DNA of 64,000 nucleotides from contig WPIO01000063.1 of assembly GCA_009760855.2 (NCBI GenBank), forward strand, positions 1,237,001 to 1,301,000. Direction: 5' to 3'. Shown in pieces: positions 23,550 through 63,364 of the stretch (positions are counted from its first letter, which is position 1; each line of letters opens with the position of its first letter). A program made the translations under genes and the position numbers. Origin of the DNA: Cristatella mucedo. Taxonomy: Eukaryota > Bryozoa > Phylactolaemata > Cristatellidae. Under the pieces are notes generated by a model, which saw only the letters and a program-made list of their open reading frames with translations, was not told the origin of the DNA and searched no databases.

Positions 23550-24537
23550 GGCATTGTGTAGACCGCCGTCGCTTACCCAAAGTCTAAGGCACCTCGCCGT
23601 CGATCGGCTATCGGATCGTGGGAGACCAAGCCGCGTCGGGCGACGTGGGAGGCCGGTTAGCCAGCGGGAGGGGGGAGGGAGTGGGGAGGAAGAGAGGGAG
23701 GGAGTAGGGAGGAAGGAAGGGAGAGAGAGAGGACCGCGAAAGGGGCCGGCGAGCATTGTCCGCGGACTCGATCATTCAGACTCGATCCGTCGCTACCGCG
23801 CGCTCCTACGTGGCCTGAAATCATCGAGCAGCGCGCAGGACGGAAGAGCCAATGACCCAACTGCCTATGCGGCCGCTAGCAAGGGAGGATCTCCACGAGC
23901 CGCCTACCGCCGCCTCCGCCTCCGCCCTGGTTTGCCCACTGTGCCGGGTCAGTTGGGGCCGACCCAGAGGCGTATGGGAAGACAAGCGAGCGGCCGCCAT
24001 TCGCTTGCAAGGAGCACTCGAGCCGCGCCAGAGAGCGGCGTCCGATCGCCCGATCGTCGAATCGCTCTGACCGTCCGTCCGTCTCCCGGCGAGGCCCCCT
24101 CCCCCCCCCGCCCGGCGGCCGGCGCGCGCGTCTTTGATGTACTGGCTCGGAAAGCGTGCTCGCACCTGCTCCGTAATGCCCGCTAAGGACCCCCGAAGAG
24201 GGCAACGTCGACTTGCGATGGACTGACTGCGGGCTCTGATCGCCGGGCCTGCGAGGGACGGCCCGGCACGGCCCTCCCGGTCCGTCGCAGTAACTCGGCG
24301 ATGCCATGCGGTCGGTACCGGCTCCACGCCAATCAGCTCTACGTTTTCAGCCGCGTTCTCCATCCCGCGCTCTCCGCCAATAGCCGCTACAATGATCAGC
24401 GATGCGTCCCATCCCTTCGCGGGCCTTATCTGCTAGCCGGCAAATAGGCGACAAGTCGGTTTACCGCATGCACCGGCAATACACCATAAATCACGTGATA
24501 GATCGATACCGCACGCCGCCAGCCTGTCGGAGCCGAC
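23550..24537 (+). promoter_or_regulatory. GC/CpG-rich putative promoter and 5' UTR of the Cux gene
   Basis: Base composition shifts sharply to GC- and CpG-rich sequence here and stays so past exon 1 to about 25.3 kb. A 75-bp purine tract of GGGAG/GGAAG units (23663-23737) has four G runs close enough for a quadruplex, and GAGA-type elements. No TATA box was identified and the transcription start is unknown. A long open frame here (23503-24186) overlaps antisense frames and reflects composition. Confidence 0.45.
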
Positions 24538-51813
<27,276 letters not shown>

Positions 51814-52299
51814 TCACGAGCTAGCAATGCCTGCAGCAGCCCATCCATCCCCTTAGGTCCAGGCGGGATGATTCGCAGCGACTGGCGATAGACTCGCGGC
51901 CATCGGACGCTGGCAACCTTGGCCGGAGAGCATTAGCGCTCTCCGGCAAACGGCACCGACTTTTGCATAACAAAACCCATTTTTTTTAATATTGTGCACG
52001 AAGTTTCCATTTGTCGCCAGGATTCGCTTGTAACACTGCAGCTATTTATAATCCAGTTTAGGTGCTACTTAAAAGAGACGTGCCACAGTGCTACTGCCAA
52101 ACGCAGATCGAGGACGATGTCAGCGAATACGCGGACGATCGCATGGGTGCATACCTGCCGGATTCATGCACATTGGGTCTCAAAGGAAATTACTGCTTCA
52201 TCGATGCTTAGACCAGATCTACTTTAATTTCTTTGTCTATGCACAGCGATTTTTCATGCCGTTATGCTTGCATTGTGGTTATTGAACCATTAATTTTTT

Positions 52300-52313
52300 A
52301 ATAAAATAATAAA
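52300..52313 (+). terminator. tandem poly(A) signals for Cux
   Basis: AATAAA occurs at 52300-52305 and again at 52308-52313, about 490 bp after the Cux stop codon. On the opposite strand ATTAAA (52301-52296) could serve the convergent TMEM115 gene. Confidence 0.55.
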
Positions 52314-52824
52314 CGTACAGTGTTAGCAGCAGCATGTTGGTAAGTTCCCTAGTTGGTGCCTGGAACAAGACAACACTGAAAGCAAGCCACTCAGAAGGAA
52401 ATCCATGCACACAGAGGACCACATTGATAAGACCACGGCTAAGTGCAGGCACTCGCGCTGGACTGGCGCCGCCTCTGCAGGCATCACACCCACCCATCAA
52501 CGCTTTGTACAGGATACTTTGCACAGAAAAATTGTGCAAGCGACCGCCACCTACAGCTACAGATTAAGGTGCTGCGATGCAAAGCACAGGAACACAGAGA
52601 AGAGCATAGCCGTGCAACCCCGATAACTCGCCCCGCACACGATCGTTCTGCAGAATAGCGATGCAGCTGCCATAAGTCTTAAATGCAGGCAAAACTCCTA
52701 CGCGCCAGCAGCACGGGAGAGAGTGCAGTCCACTCGCAGGCTGCTGCAGGCAGCAGCAGCTGCAGCTGCAAAGGGAAGGCAGCGTTCATGCGTCGGTCCG
52801 ACTGTCCAGGCAGGGGCATTTGGC

Positions 52825-53047
52825 TCATGAGGCATGAATGCTCGAAGCACCTGCATCCGTCGAGTGCAGCAGGTGTTGGGCCGACGCCGGCAGGGCGGGC
52901 TGCAGGGCAGAGGCGTGCCCGCTCGCTCCGGCTGTCGGCGACAGACCAGGCGACTTGACAGCATCCGACTCTTCCTCCATAGAAGGCCAAGAGGTCTCTT
53001 CCTTTATCTGATTCAATCGCTCGTTTAAAGCTTTTATGGCCAGCTGC
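52825..53047 (-). CDS. tmem115: TMEM115 last exon (cytosolic C-terminal tail)
   Basis: On the minus strand, after a strong acceptor (CGTTTTTTCTTCTGCAG), one base completes Arg and the exon reads QLAIKALNERLNQIKEE, then SWPSMEEESDAVKSP. This closely matches human TMEM115 (QLALKALNERL, IWPSMDDDEEE). A Ser/Ala-rich tail ends IHAS at TGA (52827-52825). TMEM115 is a rhomboid-like Golgi membrane protein linked to retrograde traffic and the COG complex; this part is its cytosolic tail. The gene is convergent with Cux. Confidence 0.92.
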
Positions 53048-53159
53048 CTGCAGAAGAAAAAACGCAGCAACCGGACTTTGAGAAGGTCACTGTTGTATAA
53101 TAGCCCGGCATGCTGCATCTAACAGGAAGCTAAGCTACTCGAACTGCTTTGTTTCGATT

Positions 53160-53695
<536 letters not shown>

Positions 53696-53844
53696 TTTCT
53701 GGTTTCTCGTCAGCTGGACATGCCTTTCGCCACTGGCTGTCCACCCCGAACCAGATGCACATTGCATCGTCAAGAGCAGAGGCTTTGCTCGATTGGAGCG
53801 CTGAGCAGGTGCACGCGACGACGCAGGTCGTCGAGGACACGTCA

Positions 53845-53915
53845 CGTGCATTACTTTGGCCCAGGGGTAAAGGTTTTTGCCTTTGACAACCGAGGTCGTG
53901 GGTTCTTCGACATAT
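53845..53915 (+). mobile_element. SINE-1 head fragment
   Basis: The head contains GGCCCAGGGGTAAAGG and CGAGGTCGTGGGTTC. The body is lost. Confidence 0.45.
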
Positions 53916-54394
53916 CAACTCATTGGCAGGGAACCGGGGCCTTTTCAGGACGTGCTCCAAGTGAATTAATTAGTTATTTTCTAGAAAATAGTCAACAACC
54001 TCATGTTCAGTTATTCCTGCCATGTTAAAAACGGAGGTCGCCAATGCAGAGTTTCTGCAAACACTCACGGCTCCGTACACAGAGTTTGCAAAGAAAAAAC
54101 TGGCGGTTGATATCGAAACTCCAAAGATGAAGCCCGGTGAGTAAAGAACCCCACCTGCCCTGCTCTACAGCCTAGCCATACCTCACTCCTGCCTCTCTTC
54201 GCCAACAAGTAGAGAATAAAAATTGAGCTCTGATCGCGATATACCTTTACTGACCAAAAGAAGCCGATTGAGCCTATAACGAGGTCTATCAGACTAGAAT
54301 AATCGAGACACTATAGAGTTTTCGCGAGACCCGGGTCTTTTTAGGGACCCAGGTGCCCACCAATAGGTTAATATGTGCAGCACCTGGATAGAGA

Positions 54395-54690
54395 TTCAGG
54401 TTTGGCCCAGTGGTTAAGGTGCTCACCCCGACCAAGATCAGGGTGGATGTTTTTGATTGCCAAGGTCATGGGCTCGAGCCCTGTGGCATATGTGAAGTGC
54501 CTGAATAATAATAATGATAATAATATATTTGCATAGCACCCTCAGAGAACTTAATCTCTTTCTAGACACTTACATTTACTGCAAAGGAAGCATGATCGAT
54601 CGAATGGTTAATAGAGATTAAGTTCTCTTTGCAAATGAATTCTATATCATTATATAGTTCTCTTAGGCTGCTAAACGAATGAATTGCATA
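54395..54690 (+). mobile_element. SINE-2 interrupted by a LINE-A tail
   Basis: The head (GGCCCAGTGGTTAAGGTGCT, GGGCTCGAGCCC) reaches AAGTGCCTGAA at 54506. The rest of the SINE tail (TAGAGATTAAGTTCTCT) resumes after 54612. Confidence 0.75.
54507..54612 (-). mobile_element. LINE-A 3' tail nested in SINE-2
   Basis: An AAT-type repeat, hairpin and short 3' UTR on the minus strand lie exactly within the tail of the SINE-2. Confidence 0.75.
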
Positions 54691-55189
54691 CACTATACAT
54701 ATCAACCTAGCACAGGTGTGCACGCTTCAGATGGCTCTCGCGTGTGACGGCCTGCACGTGATCACGTGGCTCACGCGACTCGTTTTCTGCAGGCAGACAC
54801 GCGAGACATGAAAAGCAAACTGACAATTCTTTCTTGAACCGATCTAGCGAATAGCTAGCAAGCACGACGCCATGTCTGCGGTCAACCTCAGCTCAAGCAG
54901 GCACGCTTCAAGGTTGGCTTGCACGTCGAGCAAGACGATGAATCGCCTTGCTTGAGGAAGGCACGTACACACTTGCCTCTGTGGACTTCTGAGTGGGCAC
55001 GCAAAAAGGCGATACGAAGAGTCGAGTGTCAGCAAGTCATATGCACGAGTGAACCCGCCAGCTGGCTCTATTTACAGCATAGCACAGAGTGCTTACTAGG
55101 AGGTTTAGTTCTCTGAGGATGATCCGTTAGTGTCAGTGGTCAGTCATCAACGTAGCAGCTCCCACTTCACCCTACTGTCTGTCGTAACC

Positions 55190-55520
55190 TTGCTGGCTCC
55201 CTTACCAAGCATCGAGTCAATTTCAAGATCCACAGTCTGACTGACAGTCACAGGTTACTCGCTTGCACGAGTCTACCTGTCCGACCTCGTACCTCTCCGA
55301 CTAACCTCTTTGCTACTCCAGTCATATGCTCTCACACCCTGTGCCATCAGTCGGCATCTGTTCATCTCGCAGTTTAGAGCTCTAGATTCAAATATTTTAT
55401 TGATCGAGCCTTCAGCTCGTTTACACAGTAAGTCTGGAACTCGCTTACGGTACGATCACTACCTACAATGACCTTGCATCCTAGAAGTCCCACCTAAAGA
55501 AGCAACCGTTTCGTTCAGCC
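55190..55520 (+). pseudogene. LINE RT C-terminal fragment (diverged family)
   Basis: The plus-strand reading HRVNFKIHSL, then FIDRAFSSF and VWNSLT, matches the conserved C-terminal end of CR1/L2-type RT ORFs (FGDRAFSS, WNSLP). It is diverged from LINE-A and has stops. Confidence 0.55.
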
Positions 55521-55734
55521 TCCCTGAGCCCCAATGAATATATCTTTTTGCTCCAATGTGCTTGGTATGTGTACCTGTGTAGGATTCAGTTTATGTTACT
55601 ACCCAGAGGTCTTACTACCCGGTGACCGTGAGTGTATCCATGTTTTCTTTATACAATTCTGGCCTGATAATGATATTTGCAAGCATTTGCATGTTTGATA
55701 CCGTGCATGACAGTCACTATCCTACTTAACAGAC

Positions 55735-56310
55735 CTACTCCCCCCCCCCGTTAGGCTAAGCATCGTTCCACGAGCTTTATTGAATTTAATCATTTAGCCA
55801 CACCTCGCACGAACCTAAAATCCTCTGGAGATCGTGTCTTTAGCTGGTATTCTCCCAAAGTATGAAACTCACTTCCTACTGGCATCACGACATCCCCTGA
55901 CTTGACCACATTTAAAAAGAATTTTAAAATGCACCTACTTATCACAGCATTTAGTGGGCCCATGAGATTCGTCCTATGTTTGCTTATGTATGTTGACATT
56001 ATGCATGCTGCCATTAACCATATTTGCATGCTGACTACTGTGCATGTCACCTCTATGTTATGCTTGCTGTCATTGAGCATGCTACCACTAACCATTTGGC
56101 CGGTCTTCCTTTGCAGCATACGTAAAGAGCTTTGAATGAGATCAAGTTCTCTAAGGGCACTACACAAGTATATTATTATTAGTATTGCTATTATTACCTT
56201 TGGATACTGATTCTCTTGCAGTGAGTTGCAAAGCGCCTGGACAGATAATACGTTCTTAGGGTTAAACGTTAGGGTGCTAAACAAACAAATTATTATTACT
56301 ATTATTCTTA
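55735..56310 (+). mobile_element. LINE-A 3' copy and an additional tail
   Basis: The ORF end (LTTFKKNFKMHLLITAFSG) is followed by the 3' UTR and hairpin/ATT tail to about 56185. A second tail (GCAAAGCGCCTGGACAG, GGGTGCTAAACAAAC, ATT repeats) runs to about 56306. Confidence 0.75.
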
Positions 56311-56344
56311 ACATTTGTAACCAAGCAACCTTAGCCTAGTGACT

Positions 56345-57060
56345 GCCAGACGTGTAACACTGTACCATTACTTTCAGTTATGTAGCATTGCAAAAATTCG
56401 GGCCTGCTTAGATAGGGAAACCACATCCAAGTTGGCCCATGCCTTTGTGGCATCCCATCTCGATTTCTGTAACGCACTGCTTTCAGGTCTTCTGGCCCTT
56501 TGCAATCAGACACTTACGGTTGTGCCAAACTTAGCAGCCAGGCTTGTCTGTCATGAGTAGTGAAGCTGCCATAGTATTCACCTTCTCGCCGAACTGCACT
56601 GGCTTCCAATGAAGCAGCATATCGACTTCAAGATTCTGTCACTCACTTACAAGCCCCTTCATTCACTGGCTCCAGCCTACCTATCAGACCTGCTCCCCCA
56701 TCAGGCAAGGCATCGTTCCATCTGCTTTTCTGAATCAAATCGTTAAGCTACACCTCCCACGAATCTCAAATCCTTTGAAGACCATGCCTGTAGTTTGTAT
56801 ACTTCCAAAGACTGGAACTCACCTCAGACTCACTTGACGACATACCCTGACTTGACGACATTTAAAAAGAAGCCAAGAATGCACACATTCCGCAGAGTAT
56901 TTGCTGGGTCATTGTGATATTTCCTTTGCTCGATTATGCATGCTCACACTGTGCACGCTACCACTAACCTTGAGGTCAGGATTTATTTACAGTGCCTAGA
57001 AAGAGATTAAGTTCTCTGAAGATGCTATATAAATGTATTATTAACATTAACATTAACATT
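56345..57060 (+). pseudogene. LINE-A copy, C-terminal ORF and 3' tail
   Basis: It carries the segment FQLCSIAKIRACLDRETTSK, continues through LAHAFVASHLDFCNALLSG and a damaged C-terminus, and ends in a shortened 3' UTR with a hairpin and ATTAAC repeats. Confidence 0.8.
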
Positions 57061-58999
57061 TGTCAGGCTAATGAGAGACTACAGCTGTAATGAAGACATT
57101 GTGCCAGCAGCAGCAGCACTCTCAACACACAATGGGCTAAATTGTCGGAAGAGCTTCACCATGAATAGAATCAGCAGAAGAATAAAAAGTACACAGCAAT
57201 TCTGCTGGGGTTTCTCTCTATGACCAGCTAGAAATGTGATTTGTGGCTTACAAAGACCAGGCTCCCAGTATAGAGTCTCTCTTTGTTCCCTCTCTACGTG
57301 TACAGCATCTCGATTCTTCCAACTGGACACAATTGCTATCCTTTATTACTCTTCTCTATTTGAGGCATTACCGGCGAATTCAAAGTGGGGATGGGGGCTG
57401 GCTGAACCAGCCCCAGGCCAGCCGATCGTAGCAGGTGGCACAGGCAGCTCAGCTCAGCCCTGCTCAGTGCTCCATGCCACGCTGCATGCCAATCCTTCGG
57501 CGGCTAACTCCCAGAGCCTGGCCACTAACTCGAGCAGCCTATGCTTCTCCTCGTGTCTGGTGCTGCCACATATGTAGCTCACTTCCAATCAGCCTCACTC
57601 TGTGCGAGGTATGGTCTCGATTGCACACCTAATTTCGTCGACAGCTCGGTCGATGAATGATGCGTCCCCAGCTAGGTCACACTCTGTCTGCATTCTCAAG
57701 ACCCGCAGCAGGTTTCCTAACGAGTCAAGCGTTTAGAACCAAGTGTGAAAAGCGTCAATAGAATGGCAACACGAGAAGAAGACACGCGTGACCCGGCTGA
57801 TAGGTACATAGGGCTGGCAACAAAATACAGCCAGTGTACCCACTCACTAACATGGGCAACTATCAAGCCAAGTCAGTCACAGGGACCTTTCAATCTTGAA
57901 AGGTTGTTAAATGAGTCTAAAAAGTATCCTTTGACCACTTGACTGGAATGTATCACAGCTGAATCGTTAGGGTTGAGACAAAAGAACTAAGTAATTGAAC
58001 TCGAGATAGCAATAGCTAACTAGCTACAGAGAAGTGGGAAATAAATCACAGCAGGTATAGAGCAGGCATTAGGCTCAGTATACACACCCGTGTGCGCACG
58101 AATGCACACATCGAAGACTCACGAAAGAAAGAGCTTATCTAAGCACCCACAACCCACCCACCTAGGTGTGTGCAAACGCACGCACGAAACACATTAGGTG
58201 TGCAACGAGTGTGCATCGTGCTGACATACGCGAAAAAGATAGATGACACAGATGGAAGCGCACATCAACGCCCATATGCCTGGATGGTCAGCACGTACAC
58301 GATTCACAGCACGACAGTAATAACAGACCAAATGATGTGCTTGACTAAGGATAGTCCCAGTTCAGCAGGACCACACACCTGTATGTTGAGTGATGCCTGC
58401 GAAATGTCGACAGGAAAATGAGATCCCTTTAAGGACGCCTGTGCTTTAAGTGCTGCAGGAATCTGAATATCGCAACATCTGAGAATTGCAAACTACGAAC
58501 ACGTTTTGGCCCGTGAGCAGCATTCCCCTTCAGACTTGCATACGGGATGGGCAAATTTGGTTCAACTGCAGAACTTTGCTGTCCCTACGAGTGCACCTAC
58601 GAGCAGGCAACTCCATATGTAACTCCACAGAGCCCTCAAGGACAAAGTGGATGCTACACTGTCCTTACAAGCAGTTAGGCGACTGCAGAACGGCAGGCAT
58701 CAGCTTCAGCCGGTTCGATGCTCGTATTACGGAAGGGACCTGCACTACTAGCCACACTACAGCAAGGAAAAAACCAGCTATGGCACAGCTATGGCACAGC
58801 AAGGGCACAAACTCGATGGCTAAATAAAAGCCAACGATGTAACAAGTCAACGATGAAGTAAGTTAATGTCATTACTCGGGGTGATTTTCAAGGCTCAGAG
58901 GACCGAGCATAGCAGTGTCTAGGAATACTACAGCTCTTGATTTGACCGATTTCGAGACTTTCGATGGACGTTCAGAATCCAACCGAAAACATTAGAACT
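57061..58999. other. unassigned sequence in TMEM115 intron
   Basis: About 1.9 kb without a recognised repeat or conserved coding segment. The 5' part of the adjacent pogo element (CENP-B-like DNA-binding half) was looked for here and not found. Confidence 0.4.
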
Positions 59000-60112
59000 T
59001 TAGCTTGGCCGAGCTGCTGGGAGAAAGTGCTAGCGTGAGATCTATAGCTATAGCGGTGAGTGGTAGACTAATCTTTGTGTAATGACTATTCACCAGAACA
59101 CTTACGATGCAGATGAAACTGGAATTTTCTATCAAGCTCTGCCAGACCAACTCTTCACCGTACCTGGCAGTGATTCTTGTGGTGGAAAACACTGGAAAGA
59201 GAGGCCAGCTCTTGCTTTTGTGCAGCAGCATGAAGAAGGCTTTTCTGGAGCAGTCACTTATGAGAAACTCGGCAAAGCCAAGTTGTTTCATGCACATTTC
59301 TCTCTCCACCTTATCTCTAGCATGAAGAAAAACAGGACGATCTGGATAATAGTCTGTATAAGCCAAACATGAATAGTCTGGATAACCCAAACATTTCTTG
59401 CAGAACTGTTGCACAATTTAAATAGGTGACCACGGCTTGATATTCTTCATGTTCTGCTCCTCTTCAAAGACGGTCCCTTATACTAAAGGGCTTTGTCCTG
59501 GCACATACAAAGGTCGTCTTATTTTCTAATCAACACTACCTCTGAATTCCAACATTTAGATCAGGAGCCGTTACAAACCTGGTGGTACATTACCGAAAAT
59601 GTCACCCTAAAAACGTGATAGCAGCTACTACTAATGCTGACGAAATTCCTTATTTCTCTGCTGTTAAGTCATCAGATACAGTACTAGACTGGGGGCTCCA
59701 AAAAAGCTATAGCTCCTCCTAAGGTTTATAATCGTTTCAGTCATGTCATGATTCCCTCTCTACAGAAGAGTTCTATACAAAGAATTAGTCTCGATTGACA
59801 AGGGTTCCCCAGGTGGGGAGCAGCTTTGTGGCTCATAGCAGCAGGTCATCCTAGTTAACACCTTAAAGAAAAGGCGAGCATGTGTGACAAGCTCCAGAGG
59901 TGACATTACATCTACTTCTGCTGAGGACAAGTCGACGTTAAAATTGTCCCAACCCAGCAAAGGCAGCTCGTACCATGATTACTGCTCTAATGTGAATGAA
60001 AGACAAATTAAGGATCAAAATAGTGCAGATCGTTTCAATGGGTGTGCAAGTGCAGACAAACTTCTATCGAATGTATTAGTCATTGTAAAGTCTGGTGGCT
60101 ATGCAGAATAGA
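59000..60112 (+). pseudogene. pogo/Tigger (JRK-type) transposase remnant
   Basis: The plus-strand blocks run in order. YDADETGIFYQALPDQ is the first catalytic Asp region (DET). GGKHWKERPALAF follows, then the frameshifted NSAKPSCFMHISLS. Near 59560-59620 RSGAVTNLVVHYRKCHPKNV corresponds to the LDQG-xx-xxK-xxYR block that ends the catalytic core of this family. Different frames and stops separate the blocks, so it is a pseudogene. The N-terminal DNA-binding domain is not visible. Confidence 0.75.
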
Positions 60113-60471
60113 ACAGCTAGATTTTTTAAATAACAATCGAAATTCGTTTTGCTTGTCATCTCATATGTGCTGTCTCTACGCTGTTTTTTAACAATTGTTA
60201 AAAACAAATGCATGCCTTTTGCTTACATGTTGCAGCATTGCACGCTGAACGCTCGCCTTCAGCTCTGCAATTACGTGTGCAGCAGGGTTGCTAATTCTCC
60301 AAATCTACAATAGCCACCTCTAACCTGCCCATCGGACAGTCAAGCTCGGTCACTGAGAGTTTGCATCTTGCAGGCGCCAATGGATCTAACGGGTCCATCA
60401 AGGTTATTTAGGGCCGGCCCATGCATGTCGTCGTGAGCGAAGCGTAAACTGATTCTTGTTGAACCATTTAC

Positions 60472-60645
60472 CTGCGCCTCTCAGCATCTTGCGGGTCTGT
60501 CCCAGGAAGTGTGACGGTGATCGTCGTGGGCGAGCTGATGTCATAGCGCCTCTGCGGCTTGCGACATATTTTCATTGCAACAAGTGCGTTGAACACAGCA
60601 CCACTGCATACAGATATTGGTGCTTCGACAGTTTGTGGGAAAAAA
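60472..60645 (-). CDS. tmem115: TMEM115 penultimate exon
   Basis: On the minus strand the acceptor TTATTTATTTGCAG leads into FFPQTV, NALVAMKICRK, then RRYDISSPTTITVTLPGTDP and QDAERR. Human TMEM115 has FFPEIL, then KICQKTVKRYDVGAPSSITI and SLPGTDPQDAERRR. The donor is GCGCAG, GTAAAT. One leading base and a phase 2 end join the final exon so that the split codon is the third Arg. Upstream exons with the rhomboid-like membrane segments are not found up to 64000, so they lie outside the window. Confidence 0.92.
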
Positions 60646-60985
60646 CTGCAAATAAATAATGAGCTTCTTAGCGGCATGCAATAAATCAAATGCCTCTTAG
60701 CAAATGAAGGGATCGGCTGCAGGTCATGGAGTTACCAAGGAGCATACGAGAATTTGAGCACACCTATCACGAGGGAGGCTGAGGAAAAAACTGAGAAAAG
60801 TCAAGAGAGGAAAGGAAGTGAGGACAGGAAGAGAGGGAGAGGATGTAAGTTGGGGTGGTGGAGAGAGGAGTCAGTGACATAGAGCCTTTAGGTGCAAGAA
60901 TGACATAGTCTTTAGGTGCAGTCTCTTGATTCTACATCTTACATGAATGAGGCAGATAGAAATGGTACCCAGCTGACAAAGTTAA

Positions 60986-61005
60986 GTTATATATATATAT
61001 ATATA
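60986..61005. repeat. short (AT)n run
   Basis: Ten AT repeats. Confidence 0.9.
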
Positions 61006-61189
61006 CATATGCACGCACATAGATATACACAACCATTCCTGAGTGAGCCAGTTCATCAGCAACATACAGAATTTGTCGAAAAAGCACTTCACTCAAAAAC
61101 ACATTGGATTTTAAAGACCGAATACCTCGATTGGGGGTCAGTTCTTATGCTGACCCCACAAGGCCAGCCACGGCTTGGCTCCTCCATAC

Positions 61190-61625
61190 CTAGCTGAACT
61201 GCTGCACCAGTTTCAGCCTCCTTGGGCTCTCAGGTAATGTATGGACAATAAATTAGCTGTACCACTCCTCTGCTTAAAGACCGTTGATGGCAGATGCTTT
61301 AGCTCTGCAGGTCCTAGACTGGAACTCGCTTCCACGATTCTTACGCAACGACAACTATTCTCCTGCTGCCGACTATGGCTCATCCTTTCCAGCGGTCCTG
61401 AGCTGCTACTTCCATGCCACCCACTACCTCAACTGTTCTACTGACTCTGTTATGCTTCCCACTTTCTCTTTGTTACTTGTGATGAAGTCTGTTGGCTACC
61501 GAATGCATACCAAAAGCTGCTTAGGCTGTGAGTGCGCTATACAAAAATCTCCTGCGAAACACCCACACAGTCTTTGTGACTTTGTGGAGTTACAGACAGA
61601 GATATATTACGTTGGGCAGCATGAT
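61190..61625 (+). mobile_element. LINE-B 3' segment
   Basis: The coding remnant reads VLDWNSLPRFLRNDNYSPAA, then the full LINE-B 3' end to GGAGTTACAGACAGAGATAT. It is the longest continuous frame of this region among the copies in the window. Confidence 0.75.
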
Positions 61626-61699
61626 AACGACTCTGAGCACACTTCGATGCCAGTGAAGTACTTTTTGACGAATCCTTGTGTGGTGCTGATGCAGTGACC

Positions 61700-62810
61700 C
61701 AGCCAGTTGCTGGAATTGAACCCCCTAGAATGACTTGGGAGCAATATCGACAGGCAGCTGAGGCAAGGTATTCAAGGAAATTACAGTAATCTACATGCTA
61801 TGTCACAAATATGTGAACTAGTTTGGCTGCCACACTCTTATCAAAGCAATGTTCCTCAGCAGCTGAAACTACGCTGACTTAACAGTGCAGGCAATGTGCT
61901 CATCCGATGACAAGCCGTTTTGAAATAGCATGCCCAGATTGTGGGAACACGTCACAGGAGTGATGCTTGATAAATCAATCCTGAGAATGAGTTCTTGGAA
62001 CTTGAGATTGACACTAGGCTTGCACACAATTATTAGGTTGGTATAATCATCGTTAGATTCGGGAAGGTGGTGGCGATCCGGGTATAAACGTCGTCGATTC
62101 AGACTACAAGGGAATTAAGTGGGGTGCATGCCGAGCAAGGCCTAGAAGGGTCGAAGGATGGGTAGAGCTAAGTGAGCCAAGATTGCTTCGGCAATAACAT
62201 CGGCCGAAATTACAGTTTGGACAGTGAGAAGCAGCTCAAACACCGAACCCTGAGAGATACCCCCTACTTTAAGGGCTCCCCATACTACCAACAGCCATTT
62301 ACACTGTGACATCTCTCACTGAAGTGAGACATACTCTATTTGAGCAGTGTGCTCGTGTCGAGAGGCACTCCATAAGGATCGGGTGGTCAATTAATTGTGT
62401 CAAATGCTGCTGGGAGAGCTAGGAGAACCAGCTGACAAGCCCAACTCTGGTTTGGCACAGGGGTATGGTGCTGGCCTTCAAAGACCAAGGTCGTGGGCTC
62501 GAGGCAGAATATGTAGACGTCATGTGTAAAGCACCTGGATAGGGATTAAGTTATGTTTGGGTGCCATACGAATGAATGACCAACATATCATACCCTAGAT
62601 AGTGAAGTTTATAGGAAATGGTTAGCTCTAAATTCCGATTCGAACTTGCAAGCACGATCTGATGAAATCGCTTAGCTTCTGGTGCAGAACTCGTTTAAGT
62701 GTCTTGGATAAGAACGGCAGAAGGGATATTAGATTAAAGTTATTTTAATTGCAACGATCTGAACTTGACCTAACCTACAATGGATTGAAATATGACTTCT
62801 GCAAAAAAAC
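61700..62810 (-). pseudogene. LINE reverse transcriptase, decayed, with inserted SINE-2
   Basis: On the minus strand, GVSQGSVFELLLTV-like sequence near 62270-62190 corresponds to RT block B, followed by ISADVIAEAILAHLA. The copy is diverged from LINE-A. A SINE-2 lies within it at 62440-62580, and LINE-like sequence continues to about 62810. Confidence 0.55.
62440..62580 (+). mobile_element. SINE-2, diverged
   Basis: The head GGTTTGGCACAGGGGTATGG and GGTCGTGGGCTCGAGG is followed by the tail AAAGCACCTGGATAGGGATT. Confidence 0.65.
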
Positions 62811-62857
62811 ATCCACATCTGCTGTAGCAGTTTGAATCGAAGTTACAACATTGAAGA

Positions 62858-63032
62858 CTAGCCGGGCTTTTGCCCAAGAGGTAAAGTGTCACTCTTCATG
62901 GCCCAGGTCGTGGGTTCGAGTCCTGCAGTGGACAATTCCTTTTCGCTCGCTGCAAATGGTGGTGATAGCCGTAAAGGCTCTTCTGCAGCTATACAAATGA
63001 GGCTGCTAAATCAGCTAAGCCCTTTTTTTAAC
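62858..63032 (+). mobile_element. SINE-1, near full length
   Basis: The head GCCCAAGAGGTAAAG and B box GGGTTCGAGTCC are followed by the body GGTGGTGATAGCCGTAAAGG. It ends GCTGCTAAATCAGC with a T run. Confidence 0.8.
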
Positions 63033-63364
63033 AATTTTCTACAAATTGTGGATCTTGCTCATTTGCTTTGCTTGCCTTTCATCCATTGTTGGTTGAACCT
63101 CTAACAGCCGCAAGGAGAGTCTGGTGACCTTGTAAGTCTGGTAACCTTGTGAGGCATGACTTAAGATTTTCCTATACTTCTAGCCACATCCCAAAGGGCG
63201 TCTCGGCGCGAATGGTCCCATCGTTTAGTCGGAGGTGTAACTCATTTATGGACGTTAGCTAGTGTCGTGTTGTAGCATTACATCAAAGAGGAAAGGATGG
63301 TAGGATAGTTATGCAGAGGAGCAGAGAAAACAAGTCTGCTTCGGACAGCATAAACGTCCAGAGA

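Noticed and set aside
23503-24363. 227- and 180-codon frames in the CpG-rich region
   Set aside because: Overlapping open frames on both strands with high GC, no domain and no splice context. Better explained as promoter or 5' UTR composition.
58992-59414. 140-codon minus-strand frame
   Set aside because: Antisense shadow of the pogo/Tigger remnant, whose plus-strand motifs are recognisable.
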